A DNA stretch of 13,879 nt from an uncultured Lachnospiraceae bacterium (GTDB lineage Bacteria; Bacillota_A; Clostridia; Lachnospirales; Lachnospiraceae): assembly GCA_947564305.1 (NCBI GenBank), contig CANOBT010000142.1, positions 1 through 13,879 of the forward strand, in the 5' to 3' direction. Below, one piece after another: positions 1 to 5,350 of this stretch. Below the pieces are notes generated by a model. The model had not been told where the DNA came from and searched no databases. It saw only the letters and a list, made by a program, of their open reading frames with translations. How positions within the stretch are numbered: position 1 is the stretch's first letter; the number at the start of each line of letters is the position of its first letter. The position numbers and the translations under genes were made by a program.

Positions 1-53
1 TAAGACATCGCCCTTTCACGGCGGTAACACGGGTTCGATTCCCGTCGGAGTCA
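1..53 (+). tRNA. tRNA-Glu (UUC), 5' end cut by the window
   Basis: This is the 3' part of a glutamate tRNA. It contains the end of the D arm, the anticodon arm with loop CTTTCAC (anticodon TTC at 14-16), the T arm with TTCGATT loop (arms 29-33 and 41-45), the 3' acceptor strand CGGAGTC (46-52) and discriminator A at 53. CCA is not encoded. The 5' acceptor strand and first D-arm bases lie left of the window. It is followed 28 bases later by tRNA-Cys, so the two are probably cotranscribed. Confidence 0.92.
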
Positions 54-81
54 TATTTTTCATAATAATATAAGTTTTTAA

Positions 82-153
82 GGCGCAGTAGCCAAGTGGT
101 AAGGCGTGGGTCTGCAACACCCTGATTCACCGGTTCAAATCCGGTCTGCGCCT
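82..153 (+). tRNA. tRNA-Cys (GCA)
   Basis: This is a complete 72-base cysteine tRNA. Acceptor strands GGCGCAG (82-88) and CTGCGCC (146-152) pair perfectly. The discriminator is T at 153, the identity base expected of tRNA-Cys. The anticodon is GCA (114-116) and the T arm is ACCGG-TTCAAAT-CCGGT. No CCA is encoded. It is the last gene of a tRNA cluster that includes the upstream tRNA-Glu, and a terminator follows directly. Confidence 0.95.
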
Positions 154-157
154 CTCG

Positions 158-197
158 AAAAAACCTTGGAAGATTAATATTTCCGAGGTTTTTTTCT
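158..197 (+). terminator. Rho-independent terminator of the tRNA cluster
   Basis: The arms AAAAAACCTTGGAA and TTCCGAGGTTTTTT pair with one G-U, separated by a short A/T loop and followed by a T-rich tail. It lies 4 bases after tRNA-Cys. Confidence 0.85.
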
Positions 198-298
198 TTT
201 TTCTGTCCCCTTAAAAATGGCTCAAAAAAATAGGGCGGCACAAAATCTACTGAAGCACTATCTACAGCACCTATATCAAATATCAGTCCGGAAATTTC

Positions 299-540
299 TT
301 ACTTTTGCTTGATGGTGAGACGCTTTAAGAGTGGGATTACAGTTATCATATCATCTTCATCCAGTTGCTTCAGCAGGTCACAATCCTTCTAATATAAAGG
401 AAGATTGTGAAGTTCTTCATCAAAAAACTGCTGCGGTGTAATATCAAAGTACTGGCATATTTCATAAAACTGGGTCATAGAGGGCAGAGAACGCCCGGAA
501 CTAATATTTTGAATTATCCTATTCGCTTATGTAGAATTAC
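299..540 (-). pseudogene. Decayed XRE-family (helix-turn-helix) regulator
   Basis: One minus-strand frame read from 540 down to the stop at 299-301 encodes the C-terminal half of a Cro/CI-type helix-turn-helix protein. It includes the typical recognition-helix end 'SGRSLPSMTQFYEICQYF' followed by 'DITPQQFFDEE', then a linker ending in 'LLKRLTIKQK'. The frame is broken by in-frame stops at 527-529 (TAA, upstream of the recognition helix) and 389-391 (TAG), and no N-terminal start or first helices are visible. Identification rests on the residue pattern of small XRE regulators ('SGRxxPSMxxFxxICxYFxIxPxxFF'). Its position next to a divergent sigma-A promoter suits a former autoregulated pair. 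It cannot make the full protein. Confidence 0.7.
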
Positions 541-581
541 GGATTGTAATAGTTAATATTTCGATTATTTTTCTATTTTGA

Positions 582-611
582 TTGATTATTTCCGTATATC
601 ATGTATATAAT
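582..611 (+). promoter_or_regulatory. Sigma-A promoter, divergent from the XRE remnant
   Basis: The -35 is TTGATT (582-587) and the -10 is TATAAT (606-611), with an 18-bp spacer. It points toward the short ORF at 664 and away from the broken regulator. Confidence 0.6.
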
Positions 612-663
612 ACAATCTATACGGCATATTAAACAGGAGATTTTCCAGAAGGAGCCAAAATCT

Positions 664-714
664 ATGAAAATAATTGGGACTGCGGAAGAAATTGCATGGA
701 CACGTGCAGAATAG
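664..714 (+). pseudogene. 16-codon ORF, probable remnant of a small protein gene
   Basis: The reading frame starts with ATG and encodes 'MKIIGTAEEIAWTRAE'. An AAGGAG site (649-654) lies 9 bases upstream and a perfect -10 box lies further upstream, so translation signals are intact although the product is tiny. The opening resembles a class of small Clostridia proteins beginning 'MKI.GT..EIA', which run on well past this point; here a TAG follows. I read it as a truncated copy of such a gene, once divergent from the XRE regulator. A leader peptide is an alternative. No function is assigned. Confidence 0.4.
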
Positions 715-768
715 CTGTAAAAATTTTCTAAACCAAAAGATCGAGTTTTCGGAAATCTAAAGCATCAT

Positions 769-814
769 CTCCATAAGCCATAAAGCCAAAACGTTTTTTA
801 TGGAATAAATGGAG
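769..814. repeat. Nested inverted repeat downstream of yaiI-like gene
   Basis: The outer arms are CTCCAT (769-774) and ATGGAG (809-814). The inner arms are CCATAAA (778-784) and TTTATGG (797-803). The plus-strand side is followed by TCTTTT. It may be a weak terminator for the short upstream ORF. The minus-strand side lacks a T-run. Confidence 0.35.
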
Positions 815-832
815 TCTTTTATCATGATTGCT

Positions 833-1276
833 TCAAGATATTTTCTGAATCAGTCGATCCAGTGAATCCCCAAATCTTGTATTATCCTCTGCCGTCCGCT
901 TTGCTAGCCCTTTCATATGATGCTTTGCTTTTGAACGCCTCGCCTTTTTACTGATATGCCGTTCTATCAGCATCTGATCAATATTCTCATTAGTATACCA
1001 CTTTCCGCTCTGGTGAATGCCGTAAGCCCCTTTTCCCAATATCATGGCGGCCACTCCATAATCCTGAGTTACCACCAGGTCACCTTTCCGGCATAAACCG
1101 ACCAAAGCAAAATCCACCGCGTCTGTCCCGGCTCCGATTACTTTAACCTCACTGTAATCAGACTGCAGCACATGGTTCGTATCACAAAGCAGGATTACAG
1201 GTATCCTGTGTATCTTTGCAATCCGTTCAACGATAGAAACAACTGGACAAGCATCCGCATCCACTAATATTTTCAT
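833..1276 (-). CDS. yaiI: YaiI/YqxD family protein (DUF188, UPF0178)
   Basis: This 147-residue protein has the full length of the UPF0178 family. The opening 'MKILVDADACPV' contains the conserved acidic DAD segment. Further family signatures are 'GTDAVDFAL' (residues ~50-58), 'GDLVVTQDYGVA' (~65-76) and the basic C-terminal stretch ending in 'DNTRFGDSLDRLI'. The family is widespread, soluble and poorly characterised. It has been linked to PIN-like nuclease folds by structure-based classification, but no activity should be assumed. The start is well supported by AGGAGG, 6-7 bases before the ATG. Just upstream on the same strand (1307-1403) is a decayed copy of the end of an alpha/beta hydrolase gene. 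This suggests yaiI once directly followed that hydrolase in an operon now split by the toxin-antitoxin module. Confidence 0.93.
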   Translation of the reverse strand: MKILVDADACPVVSIVERIAKIHRIPVILLCDTNHVLQSDYSEVKVIGAGTDAVDFALVGLCRKGDLVVTQDYGVAAMILGKGAYGIHQSGKWYTNENIDQMLIERHISKKARRSKAKHHMKGLAKRTAEDNTRFGDSLDRLIQKIS

Positions 1277-1306
1277 AATCTCCTCCTACTGAACAATCGT
1301 GCTCTC

Positions 1307-1403
1307 CTACTCATTTATCATCTGAAGGATCGCTACTACAGTCTCATCTTGCTGTTCCTCCCGACTAACAGTCATCTTTCTGCTCTCAATAACTTACAAA
1401 TTG
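1307..1403 (-). pseudogene. Diverged duplicate of the alpha/beta hydrolase 3' end
   Basis: The sequence from CTACTCATTT onward matches the 3' end of the hydrolase gene at 1780-1887 base by base, with scattered substitutions and about 11 missing bases. Translated, it gives 'VSREEQQDETVVAILQMINE' and a stop, compared with 'ISREEQQDKTVTAILQMINE' and a stop in the intact gene. There is no start and no catalytic region. It is a direct repeat with a 473-bp offset from the intact end, and the two copies bracket the toxin-antitoxin module. Confidence 0.85.
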
Positions 1404-1406
1404 AAT

Positions 1407-1435
1407 TTGACATTCTCCTACTCTTTTGCTAGAAT
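1407..1435 (+). promoter_or_regulatory. Strong sigma-A promoter of the antitoxin RNA
   Basis: The -35 is a consensus TTGACA (1407-1412) and the -10 is TAGAAT (1430-1435), with the optimal 17-bp spacer. Transcription should start near 1442 and run toward the 3' end of the toxin gene. Confidence 0.75.
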
Positions 1436-1441
1436 AAGAAT

Positions 1442-1530
1442 AGAAAGAGGCACTACCGATAAGCGGTTGGTCCAAAGTTTATTACTTACATGAAGTAACC
1501 GTAGCCTTGGCGAGGGCGGTTACTTTTTTG
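1442..1530 (+). ncRNA. Predicted cis-antisense antitoxin RNA of a type I TA module
   Basis: An RNA of about 85-90 bases is predicted between the TTGACA/TAGAAT promoter and the terminator at 1494-1527, with no credible ORF inside. It is complementary to the last codons and 3' untranslated region of the toxin mRNA. This is the arrangement of TxpA/RatA-like and other type I modules, in which an antisense RNA overlaps the toxin 3' end. Its 5' segment (1449-1473) also repeats sequence found in the toxin mRNA leader (1688-1721, inverted in DNA). The boundaries are inferred from promoter and terminator positions only. Confidence 0.6.
1494..1527 (+). terminator. Terminator of the antitoxin RNA, overlapping the toxin stop codon
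   Basis: The arms AGTAACCG and CGGTTACT are followed by a TTTTTT tail ending at about 1529. The toxin stop codon (1520-1522) lies within the 3' arm, so the toxin mRNA also carries this hairpin. On the minus strand no T-run follows, so the toxin transcript probably continues beyond it. Confidence 0.8.
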
Positions 1531-1612
1531 TGCTTTCGATATATGCTATTAAAATCGTAACTACGATTCCAAGAATCATAAGTACAATGGAGAGCATTTC
1601 AAAATCACTCAT
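1520..1612 (-). CDS. Putative holin-like toxin, type I TA (30 residues)
   Basis: The small hydrophobic peptide begins 'MSDFEMLSIVLMILGIVV' and ends 'IESTKK'. It has a short polar N-terminus with the FE..L pattern, one membrane helix (about residues 7-25) and a basic tail, as in the Hol_Tox (putative holin-like toxin) family of Firmicutes. Such peptides insert in the membrane and are toxic when made in excess. The ATG at 1612 is chosen because AAGGAGGG lies 7 bases upstream; the same frame is open to 1738, but that extension is a 5' leader, not protein. The gene has its own promoter (1729-1757), a structured leader of about 110 bases, and a convergent antisense RNA over its 3' end. The family call comes from pattern, length and context; toxicity is inferred. 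Confidence 0.75.
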   Translation of the reverse strand: MSDFEMLSIVLMILGIVVTILIAYIESTKK

Positions 1613-1662
1613 TAGCTTGCCCTCCTTTCCCAGATTTCTCCTTACGGAGATTTCTATGTAAT

Positions 1663-1682
1663 CAGAGGGTCCAGTCCCTCTG
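1663..1682 (-). promoter_or_regulatory. Leader hairpin in the toxin mRNA
   Basis: A 7-bp perfect stem (CAGAGGG and CCCTCTG, loop TCCAGT) lies about 50 bases before the toxin start. Its CCCTCT arm could alternatively pair with the toxin GGAGGG ribosome binding site (five Watson-Crick pairs and one G-U), giving a plausible way to hide the site. A second small hairpin with a GTAA loop lies nearer the start. The folding roles are inferred. Confidence 0.45.
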
Positions 1683-1728
1683 TTGAAGGACCAACCGCCT
1701 ACCGTTTTTTCTAGTAGTGCCCATAAGT

Positions 1729-1757
1729 ATTCTACCAAAATTTACAATATCTTACAA
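1729..1757 (-). promoter_or_regulatory. Sigma-A promoter of the toxin gene
   Basis: On the minus strand the -35 is TTGTAA (plus 1752-1757) and the -10 is TAGAAT (plus 1729-1734), with a 17-bp spacer. The start is predicted near 1722, so the mRNA would begin GGCACTAC, the same motif found near the 5' end of the antitoxin RNA. Confidence 0.65.
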
Positions 1758-1779
1758 CATGGAGTTTTTATAAAATTTT

Positions 1780-2505
1780 CTACTCATTTATCATCTGAAG
1801 GATCGCTGTTACAGTCTTATCTTGCTGTTCTTCACGACTGATAACCGCATCATTGTCACCTTTCTGCTCTCCATAATCTCCAAACTGGGCATGATTTCCG
1901 CCTTCGATACAGACTTCTGTATAATCTGCAGGCATAAATGCTGTCCCATCCTTTACTTTTTCCATATTCAGGACACCATCCTCGCTCCCATAGATTGACA
2001 CAACAGAAAAATTCTCTGACTCCAAACTCTTTGTTGGATATGCAGCCAAGAGTACCAGACCGTCCAGTGTTTCCAAATGTCCGGAGGCATAAGACGCGGC
2101 CATTGCCCCGCCCAAAGAGTGTCCGGACAGATACCAGTGTTCGTAATCATAAGAATCTATTATTTTGTCCGCCTTATTCTGCCCTAATACAGCCAAATTG
2201 CACGGCATTTTCATTAGGAAACAATCTATGCCCTGTTCGGCTACCTTGTGAAATAAAGGAAGATACGCTGTATATTCCACTTTTGCCCCTGGATAGAAGA
2301 TCATTGCGGTATCTTCCCCTGGCCCGTCCAAGTACAAACCTTCTTTCATCTCTGTTGCAGATACCAGACCTTCGCCGCTCAAATACTCTTGTACGCTCTC
2401 ATCACTGTGATAATAGTCATTTACATACAAAAATGCTGCAATAAACAACAGAATTCCTGCTGCTATCGTAAGGAACACTTTCTTCTTTTTCCAAAATTTC
2501 TGCAT
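1780..2505 (-). CDS. Membrane-anchored alpha/beta hydrolase
   Basis: This protein of about 241 residues has the alpha/beta-hydrolase fold. A basic N-terminus is followed by one hydrophobic helix (about residues 10-27), which should act as a signal anchor and place the catalytic domain outside the membrane. The nucleophile elbow is GHSLGG (Ser ~130), the acid is probably Asp in 'YGSEDG' (~176), and the histidine lies in 'GGNHAQFGDYG' (~205); the triad is therefore complete. The substrate cannot be read from sequence. I place the start at 2505 because GGAG lies 7 bases before that ATG; an upstream in-frame ATG at 2532 has its GGAG about 16 bases away. It follows the DUF434 gene by about 30 bases, in an operon starting at crcB. 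Its last 108 bases are duplicated at 1307-1403. Confidence 0.85.
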   Translation of the reverse strand: MQKFWKKKKVFLTIAAGILLFIAAFLYVNDYYHSDESVQEYLSGEGLVSATEMKEGLYLDGPGEDTAMIFYPGAKVEYTAYLPLFHKVAEQGIDCFLMKMPCNLAVLGQNKADKIIDSYDYEHWYLSGHSLGGAMAASYASGHLETLDGLVLLAAYPTKSLESENFSVVSIYGSEDGVLNMEKVKDGTAFMPADYTEVCIEGGNHAQFGDYGEQKGDNDAVISREEQQDKTVTAILQMINE

Positions 2506-2535
2506 CGCTTCACTCCTGCTACTTTTTTCCATTTT

Positions 2536-3237
2536 TTATAGTCGAATACTCCATACCGATTCTATCTTTTCCACAATCCCAGGCATCATATTAAGCCAAC
2601 TTGGACAGCGGTTCAAAATGATAGCGTCGCTGCTGACCACTCCCTCCAGTCTCTCTAACACCCGATCCACATCCGGGATGATCTGAACCTCCACAGACAC
2701 TCCGTATTTCTCAGCACACTGCCTGATCAAACCTGATAATCTGCCAGAATTGGAAACGGGGGCATCCAAGTAAAAACATGCTTCTGCTATGTTAAACAAG
2801 TCGAGCTGCTGCAAGATTCGTTCCACTGCTTCCTGTGTCTTATCAATGATATGGTAAGTTCCACGCAACCCGGCCAGATCTCTTATTGTCCCATCCCTGC
2901 ATAAGAAAACCGGCGAACCTGACAATACTACTTCCAATGTAATCACTGTATTAAACCCATCAATATGCACTTTATCAGGGAAATTTTTCTCCCCCTTTTG
3001 GAATAACTCTTTGTTGTTACGCTTCGCGATCCATTCTCTGGATGAAACAGACCTTGCCAAAGCAAGACGTTGGCGCTCAGAAAACATATAGTGGTTTCCC
3101 ACAAATGTTGTCACGGGTTTCACATCATATCCCCTGTCTAAAAGGAACTGTACTTCATCTGCCGCTCTCTTTAGAAGTTCTAACTGCATCCCTGTAAATT
3201 GCTTTTCATCTTCCGGAACATATCCACGTCTGCTCAT
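2536..3237 (-). CDS. DUF434 (plus DUF5616) domain protein
   Basis: This 233-residue soluble protein starts 'MSRRGYVPEDEKQF', the usual opening of DUF434 proteins. DUF434 spans about the first 60 residues, and the remainder matches the companion DUF5616 region, with 'IDGFNTVITLEVVLSGSPVF' around residue 90 and 'FYLDAPVSNSGRLSG' around 155. The dense conserved Asp and Gly residues suggest an enzyme or nucleotide-binding fold, but the function is unknown. The start is put at the ATG at 3237, matching family N-termini. The longer frame to 3291 would overlap crcB, and an AGGAAGG sequence lies 12 bases upstream of the chosen ATG. It is the middle gene of the crcB - DUF434 - hydrolase operon, only 7 bases after crcB. 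Confidence 0.85.
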   Translation of the reverse strand: MSRRGYVPEDEKQFTGMQLELLKRAADEVQFLLDRGYDVKPVTTFVGNHYMFSERQRLALARSVSSREWIAKRNNKELFQKGEKNFPDKVHIDGFNTVITLEVVLSGSPVFLCRDGTIRDLAGLRGTYHIIDKTQEAVERILQQLDLFNIAEACFYLDAPVSNSGRLSGLIRQCAEKYGVSVEVQIIPDVDRVLERLEGVVSSDAIILNRCPSWLNMMPGIVEKIESVWSIRL

Positions 3238-3244
3238 AGTGTTT

Positions 3245-3616
3245 TCATACCTTCCTGATAATCTTCTGCCCCGCAAGCACTGCAGCCACACTGGCCGCTA
3301 CGCTCAGCACAACATACAACACTGCTATTTTCACTCTTCCATCTTCCATTAAATCCCCTGTTTCTAATGCAAAAGAGGAAAATGTTGTAAAGCCTCCGCA
3401 TAGTCCAACCTTTAAAAATAATACAACCTTTGGATCTATCCAGTCTGTTTTCATTGCGAATGCTACTATCATGCCTATGATAAAAGAACCTGTTATATTT
3501 ATGATCAGCGTCTTTATCGGAAATACACAGCTTTCTTTTAATGGAATCAGCCCAATGAGATACCGGCATACTGCTCCAATAAATCCACCGGCACCGACAA
3601 TCATACATTCAACCAT
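3245..3616 (-). CDS. crcB: CrcB/Fluc fluoride ion channel
   Basis: This 123-residue protein with four membrane helices forms dual-topology dimers that export fluoride from the cytoplasm in this family. Signatures are 'GAGGFIGAVCRY' (residues 8-19), Asn40 within 'LIINITGSF' (41st-segment polar track), and the central 'GLCGGFTTFSSF' (71-82), which holds the phenylalanine box and the sodium-site region. Many Firmicutes carry two tandem crcB genes; only one is seen here, so it would act as a homodimer. It is the first gene of a minus-strand operon and has its own sigma-A promoter 40 bases upstream. The short leader (about 33 bases) leaves no room for a fluoride riboswitch, and no such motif is seen. 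Confidence 0.95.
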   Translation of the reverse strand: MVECMIVGAGGFIGAVCRYLIGLIPLKESCVFPIKTLIINITGSFIIGMIVAFAMKTDWIDPKVVLFLKVGLCGGFTTFSSFALETGDLMEDGRVKIAVLYVVLSVAASVAAVLAGQKIIRKV

Positions 3617-3655
3617 AATTTATTTTCCCCCTGTTTACTCTCACATGATGTTCCA

Positions 3656-3684
3656 ATTATACCCACTTCCTGATTCCTTTGCAA
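3656..3684 (-). promoter_or_regulatory. Sigma-A promoter of the crcB operon
   Basis: On the minus strand the -35 is TTGCAA (plus 3679-3684) and the -10 is TATAAT (plus 3656-3661), with a 17-bp spacer. The start near 3649 gives a leader of about 33 bases before crcB. Confidence 0.7.
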
Positions 3685-4081
3685 TGATTCTATCCTTTGC
3701 CAGACCTTTTTTCCATCTTTTTCTATCCTTAATAGCACAAGAATGTCTTAAACTGGCACGGTTCTGCGATTTACACGGTAAAAGTCATATGTTAAAATTG
3801 ATATTGTCAAAATTGTATGCAGAGATCACGCAGCAGTATCAGAAGCACTGCCTCTCCTTCTAATCGTTCTTTTATCAAGTAGAAAATCAGAGATTCATAT
3901 ATGTTTCAATAATATTCAAATCCAATTTTCTTTTTTGCTTTTGAATTTTGGACACATTTTCGTTATCATTATCTATATTCTGGAAGCCTCCTTCTAAAAA
4001 CCTCTTTCCCCCTCACAAGGCAGGCTCTTTTTTTGCTTATCTCTCACCACATCAACATACCGTCTTTCACCTTTCAACAAC
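3685..4081. other. Gene-free stretch between the crcB operon and the AraC gene
   Basis: No frame on either strand gives a credible protein; the plus-strand frame over 3471-3863 is low-complexity and overlaps crcB. The stretch is AT-rich. It contains two direct copies of TGTYAAAATTG (3790-3800 and 3805-3815, 15-bp period). Around 3991-4040 there is a T-rich segment with AGCCT/AGGCT arms that might act as a weak plus-strand terminator. Confidence 0.5.
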
Positions 4082-5179
4082 TTATCCCGGCAGATTCTGC
4101 ATCCTCTCAGCTGCCGCGTTTTCCCTGTAAGCTCCGGGAGATATTCCGTAATGCTGCTTGAACAGACGGTTAAAGCTTTCCTTATTTTCATATCCCAGAC
4201 GACAGCTAATATCAGAGATTTTCGCGTTCGTAGTCAGCAGCATGTTCTTTGCCTTGCGCAGACGGATATCCTTCAGCAGATCTTTAAAATTCCGTCCGGT
4301 GTGCTTTTTGATCAGCCTGGAACAATAAGCTGTCGTAAAATGAAAATGCTCCGCCAGTTCATTCAATGTGACCGTGCGGTAATGGTCATAAATATAAGAA
4401 ATGAGTTCCTGTAGATTCGAATCCATACTTTTATGTTCCTCAGAATAATCCGCCGTTTTCCCGTATTTGCGCACAAGCTTTGTGAAAAACACACTCAGCA
4501 GATTATAAATGATCCTGTTCGTATATTCATCATCTGCCATCTGTTCCATCATCATAGACAGGATTTCCGTATAAATGTCTTCATCCCCTTGTGTATGAAA
4601 CAAAAGATAATCCATGTGCTGGGATGTATACAGGCTGTTCATAAAGAACAGGGAAAGAATATTTTTACTTCTCAGTATATTGAAAAAGATATCGTCAAAA
4701 GTGGAGATTCGGATATAAATATTGATAATGATACTGTCGTCAAATACTTCCAGGCTATGCTGTGTATACGGAGCGATAAAACACATATCCCCTTCTCTAA
4801 GTGTCATGGTTTCATCCGTGATCCTTTGCCGGCATTGCCCGCTCATCACATAAAACAGTTCAAAATAATCGTGGGTATGCAGATACACCGGAGAATAGCG
4901 GTTATGTTTGCTCAGATACGCGTCTCTGGAACTCATTTTTTCATCAAACATGTATTGTTCCGGAATAGAAATATTATCCCGGAACGAAACCCCTTCGATC
5001 GGGCAAAGCCCCAGGTGCGGAACGAGCAGACTCTTTTCTCTTATCTTTTCCATGCCGTAATCCCGGATAAACTGGTCCCGTTTTTCAGAGTCTTCCCGCA
5101 GTCCATAATATGTTTTGTAAAATAATTCTTCTTCATTGTATTCCCGCAGATATTCTAGGATCATATCAAAATTTTCCAT
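4082..5179 (-). CDS. AraC-family transcriptional regulator (cupin + HTH_18)
   Basis: This 365-residue regulator has an N-terminal sugar-sensing cupin. The HxH segment 'LHTHDYFELFYVMSG' lies around residues 100-115, followed by 'REGDMCFIAPYTQHS' around 127-142. The C-terminal double helix-turn-helix (about 255-355) has 'TLNELAEHFHFTTAYCSRL' as the first motif and 'ISDISCRLGYENKESFNRLF' as the second, ending in the family 'HYGISPGAYR'. It is divergent from the GH3 glycosidase and is the likely local activator of GH3 and the symporter, responding to the imported glycoside or its product. The start is taken as the ATG at 5179, behind an AGGGAA site; the frame also opens one codon earlier with GTG. 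A consensus promoter (5240-5268) drives it, and a palindrome covers its predicted start site, which fits autoregulation. Confidence 0.92.
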   Translation of the reverse strand: MENFDMILEYLREYNEEELFYKTYYGLREDSEKRDQFIRDYGMEKIREKSLLVPHLGLCPIEGVSFRDNISIPEQYMFDEKMSSRDAYLSKHNRYSPVYLHTHDYFELFYVMSGQCRQRITDETMTLREGDMCFIAPYTQHSLEVFDDSIIINIYIRISTFDDIFFNILRSKNILSLFFMNSLYTSQHMDYLLFHTQGDEDIYTEILSMMMEQMADDEYTNRIIYNLLSVFFTKLVRKYGKTADYSEEHKSMDSNLQELISYIYDHYRTVTLNELAEHFHFTTAYCSRLIKKHTGRNFKDLLKDIRLRKAKNMLLTTNAKISDISCRLGYENKESFNRLFKQHYGISPGAYRENAAAERMQNLPG

Positions 5180-5225
5180 CACATTCCCTGCCTTCTGATT
5201 ATTCCCAGTCTTTTTTTGACCATAT

Positions 5226-5243
5226 TCAATCGTTCATTGATTG
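5226..5243. promoter_or_regulatory. Candidate AraC operator between araC-like and GH3 genes
   Basis: Overlapping palindromes TCAAT-N5-ATTGA (5226-5240) and CAATC-N7-GATTG (5227-5243) sit on the predicted start site of the AraC gene. ATCGTT recurs directly at 5229-5234 and 5245-5250. A regulatory role is inferred from position. Confidence 0.4.
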
Positions 5244-5268
5244 TATCGTTAAGATCAAAAATTGTCAA
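5240..5268 (-). promoter_or_regulatory. Sigma-A promoter of the AraC gene
   Basis: On the minus strand the -35 is a consensus TTGACA (plus 5263-5268) and the -10 is TACAAT (plus 5240-5245), with a 17-bp spacer. Confidence 0.7.
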
Positions 5269-5290
5269 TAAAAGAGTACAAATCTCCCAA

Positions 5291-5319
5291 TTGTATTCCT
5301 GCCGGAAAAATCATATATT
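5291..5319 (+). promoter_or_regulatory. Promoter of the GH3-symporter operon
   Basis: The -35 is a weak TTGTAT (5291-5296) and the -10 is TATATT (5314-5319), with a 17-bp spacer. The poor -35 suits dependence on an activator bound upstream, such as the divergent AraC protein. Confidence 0.55.
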
Positions 5320-5350
5320 GTTATCAACAAAAACAAAAGAGGTGAATATC

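Larger units (their letters stand above)
1449..1721. repeat. Inverted repeats bracketing the TA module
   Basis: GGCACTAC (1449-1456) and GCGGTTGGTCC (1463-1473) recur in inverted orientation, in matching order, as GGACCAACCGC (1688-1698) and GTAGTGCC (1714-1721). Both sets lie just inside the two convergent promoters. The toxin mRNA, if it reads through to 1449, carries both arms and can pair its 5' end with its 3' end. Confidence 0.8.

Noticed and set aside
198..298. Minus-strand frame reading 'ISGLIFDIGAVDSASVDF' before the XRE remnant
   Set aside because: It is open for a short distance but runs into the tRNA terminator and tRNA sequence, with no start signal or recognised family.
1613..1738. 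N-terminal extension of the holin-like toxin (72-residue frame from 1738)
   Set aside because: The extension has no ribosome binding site and overlaps the predicted promoter and structured leader; the strong AAGGAGGG belongs to the ATG at 1612.
1938..2444. 168-residue plus-strand frame over the hydrolase gene
   Set aside because: It is antisense to a well-supported gene, rich in Pro/Leu/Arg shadow composition, and has no ribosome binding site or family resemblance.
3617..3790. Fluoride riboswitch upstream of crcB
   Set aside because: The predicted leader is only about 33 bases and no crcB-motif sequence is seen in the preceding DNA.
3471..3863. 130-residue plus-strand frame across crcB and the gap
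   Set aside because: It overlaps crcB in antisense, has no ribosome binding site and has low-complexity Phe/Leu-rich content.
4433..5125. 230-residue plus-strand frame over the AraC gene
   Set aside because: It is a shadow of the AraC coding sequence, with no initiation signal or recognisable domain.
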